DNA from: UBA5272 sp964577625
Lineage (GTDB): Bacteria; Patescibacteriota; Minisyncoccia; Phycocordibacterales; UBA5272
Reading direction: 5' to 3'
NCBI GenBank assembly: GCA_964577625.1
Contig: CAZNZP010000015.1
Coordinates: forward strand, 1-14,771
Length of the DNA: 14,771 nt
A program made the translations under genes and the position numbers. Each line of letters opens with the position of its first letter. The first letter of the stretch is position 1. Positions 13,563 to 14,771 of this stretch are shown here, piece by piece. Under the pieces are notes generated by a model, which was given only the letters and a program-made list of their open reading frames with translations, was not told the origin of the DNA and ran no database searches.

Positions 13563-14771
13563 ATGAATCCAAAAGATCAAGTCAAACAAGCGCTTTCCAT
13601 ATTGGATGTAGTTTCTACTTATCTTCGTGTGGAAAAAGCAGGATCTCAGTTTAAAGCCAGATGTCCTTTTCATAATGAAAAAACTCCTAGCTTTTTCGTA
13701 TCTCCAGACAGGGGGACATATCATTGTTTTGGTTGTGGAGAACATGGTGATATTTTTTCTTTTGTAGAAAAGATGGAAGCTGTACCTTTCTATGAGGCTT
13801 TAACTATTTTAGCAGATAGGGCCGGAGTAAAATTAACCCCATTTAAAAAAGAAGAAAAGGATAAAGAGTCAAATCTTATTTCTCTTACTCAAAAAGCTAG
13901 TAAACGATACGAAGAAAATTTACAAGATTCAGCTGAAGCAAAAGCTTATTTAGGTGATAGAGGTCTTACCAATGAGACTATACAAAAATTCAATATCGGA
14001 TTTTCTTTGGGTGGTGAATTTGGTTGGAGAGATATTTTTATATATCTTTCTAAAGAGGGATTTTCCCCAGAAGAAATGATAGAAGGAGGAATGGTTTTTA
14101 AAAAAGAAAACGAAGAAAAATATTTTGATAGATTTCGTGGAAGGATAATGTTTCCGATTAAAAATACTTTTGGAAATATTGTCGGATTTTCTGCTAGGAT
14201 TTTACCAAAATTTGATGATGGTAAAGCTGCAAAATACATCAATTCTCCAGAGACTCCAATTTATCATAAAAGTAAAATTTTATTTGGTTATGATTTAGCT
14301 AAAAAAAGTATAGCTGAAAAAAGAGAAGCTATTATTGTAGAAGGACAAATGGATTTAATTATGAGTCATCAAGCTGAAGTGACAAATGTGATAGCTACTT
14401 CTGGTACAGCAGTCACGGATGAGCATATCAAAATCTTAAAAAGATTTGCTGACAAAGTCTTATTATCTTTTGATCAAGATGAGGCGGGAGAGAATGCTCT
14501 TAAAAAATGTGCACTTTTAGCTTTGTATGGAGGTTTGGATGTATATGTTATACCCAAAAAAGAAAAGGTAAAAGATGTGGCTGATTTGATAAAAGATCTT
14601 GGCGGAGAAGTTTGGAAAGAGTTGATAGATAAAAGAATTCACCTTCTTGAATATTTAGTAAATAATATTTTTAATAAAGTTTCAGATGAAAGAGAGAGGG
14701 GAAAGGAAGTCAGAAGAGAAGTTTTACCCTTTTTAAGAGCTATTGAAAGTGATATAGATAGAGCATATTTT
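13563..14771 (+). CDS. dnaG: DNA primase DnaG (C-terminus outside the window)
   Basis: DnaG makes the RNA primers for chromosome replication and works with the replicative helicase. The frame is open from ATG 13563 to the window edge, showing 403 residues. The N-terminal CHC2-type zinc domain is complete (C34, H37, C55 and C58 in ARCPFHNEKTPSF and YHCFGCGEHGD). The catalytic core follows, with RFRGRIMFPIKNTFGNIVGF and then the Toprim domain. Toprim E260 lies in IIVEGQMDL and the metal-binding D304 and D306 in LLSFDQDEAG. The motif is EGQMD rather than the EGYMD of E. coli. The C-terminal helicase-binding domain has only begun, if present, and no stop is seen. The upstream TAAAAT element leaves almost no leader, and no Shine-Dalgarno sequence is present. 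In many bacteria the sigma factor gene rpoD follows dnaG, which cannot be tested here. Confidence 0.97.
   Translation, partial: MNPKDQVKQALSILDVVSTYLRVEKAGSQFKARCPFHNEKTPSFFVSPDRGTYHCFGCGEHGDIFSFVEKMEAVPFYEALTILADRAGVKLTPFKKEEKDKESNLISLTQKASKRYEENLQDSAEAKAYLGDRGLTNETIQKFNIGFSLGGEFGWRDIFIYLSKEGFSPEEMIEGGMVFKKENEEKYFDRFRGRIMFPIKNTFGNIVGFSARILPKFDDGKAAKYINSPETPIYHKSKILFGYDLAKKSIAEKREAIIVEGQMDLIMSHQAEVTNVIATSGTAVTDEHIKILKRFADKVLLSFDQDEAGENALKKCALLALYGGLDVYVIPKKEKVKDVADLIKDLGGEVWKELIDKRIHLLEYLVNNIFNKVSDERERGKEVRREVLPFLRAIESDIDRAYF

Noticed and set aside
1..14771. CRISPR arrays, tRNA or rRNA genes, insertion sequences, toxin-antitoxin or phage-defence genes
   Set aside because: Reading both strands I saw no regularly spaced repeats, cloverleaf-like genes, transposase motifs or such gene pairs. 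The window is mainly housekeeping.

Overview
The window looks like a piece of a strongly A+T-rich bacterial chromosome from the Candidate Phyla Radiation (Patescibacteria), most likely the Parcubacteria side. The evidence is indirect. RpoB (1086 aa) and RpoC (1203 aa) are compact and lack the large lineage-specific insertions. Starts are almost devoid of Shine-Dalgarno sequences, spacers are short, and the fragment at the left edge ends in a tail that I recall from CPR hypothetical proteins. I could not run a search, so the lineage is an inference.

Layout. Bases 1-204 hold the C-terminal end of a protein that starts outside the window. Bases 352-4406 hold four co-directional genes: mltG (septal or polar lytic transglycosylase), a DEDDh 3'-5' exonuclease, an M16 zinc peptidase and mnmA (tRNA 2-thiouridylase). 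The last two overlap by 20 bases. An aquaporin-family channel gene (4528-5223) has its own extended -10 promoter, a long inverted repeat in its leader and a strong terminator. A near-consensus promoter at 5275-5303 then drives rpoB-rpoC (5508-12415). Its leader of about 200 nt begins with what looks like a compact three-way-junction RNA with a possible pseudoknot. After a bidirectional terminator, two small membrane-protein genes of unknown function (12453-13439) lie on the minus strand as a coupled pair. At the right edge dnaG (primase) starts at 13563 on a near-leaderless transcript and runs off the window.

How it fits together. Most of the window is core information processing: transcription (rpoB, rpoC), replication (dnaG), tRNA modification (mnmA), plus cell-wall cutting, a nuclease and a protease. 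I see no mobile element, CRISPR array, tRNA, rRNA, toxin-antitoxin pair or phage-defence system. The most promising unexplained items are the structured rpoB leader RNA, the aquaporin with a non-canonical selectivity filter and a symmetric promoter-leader repeat, and the two-gene membrane operon between rpoC and dnaG. RpoB also carries several natural substitutions at rifampicin-contact positions.
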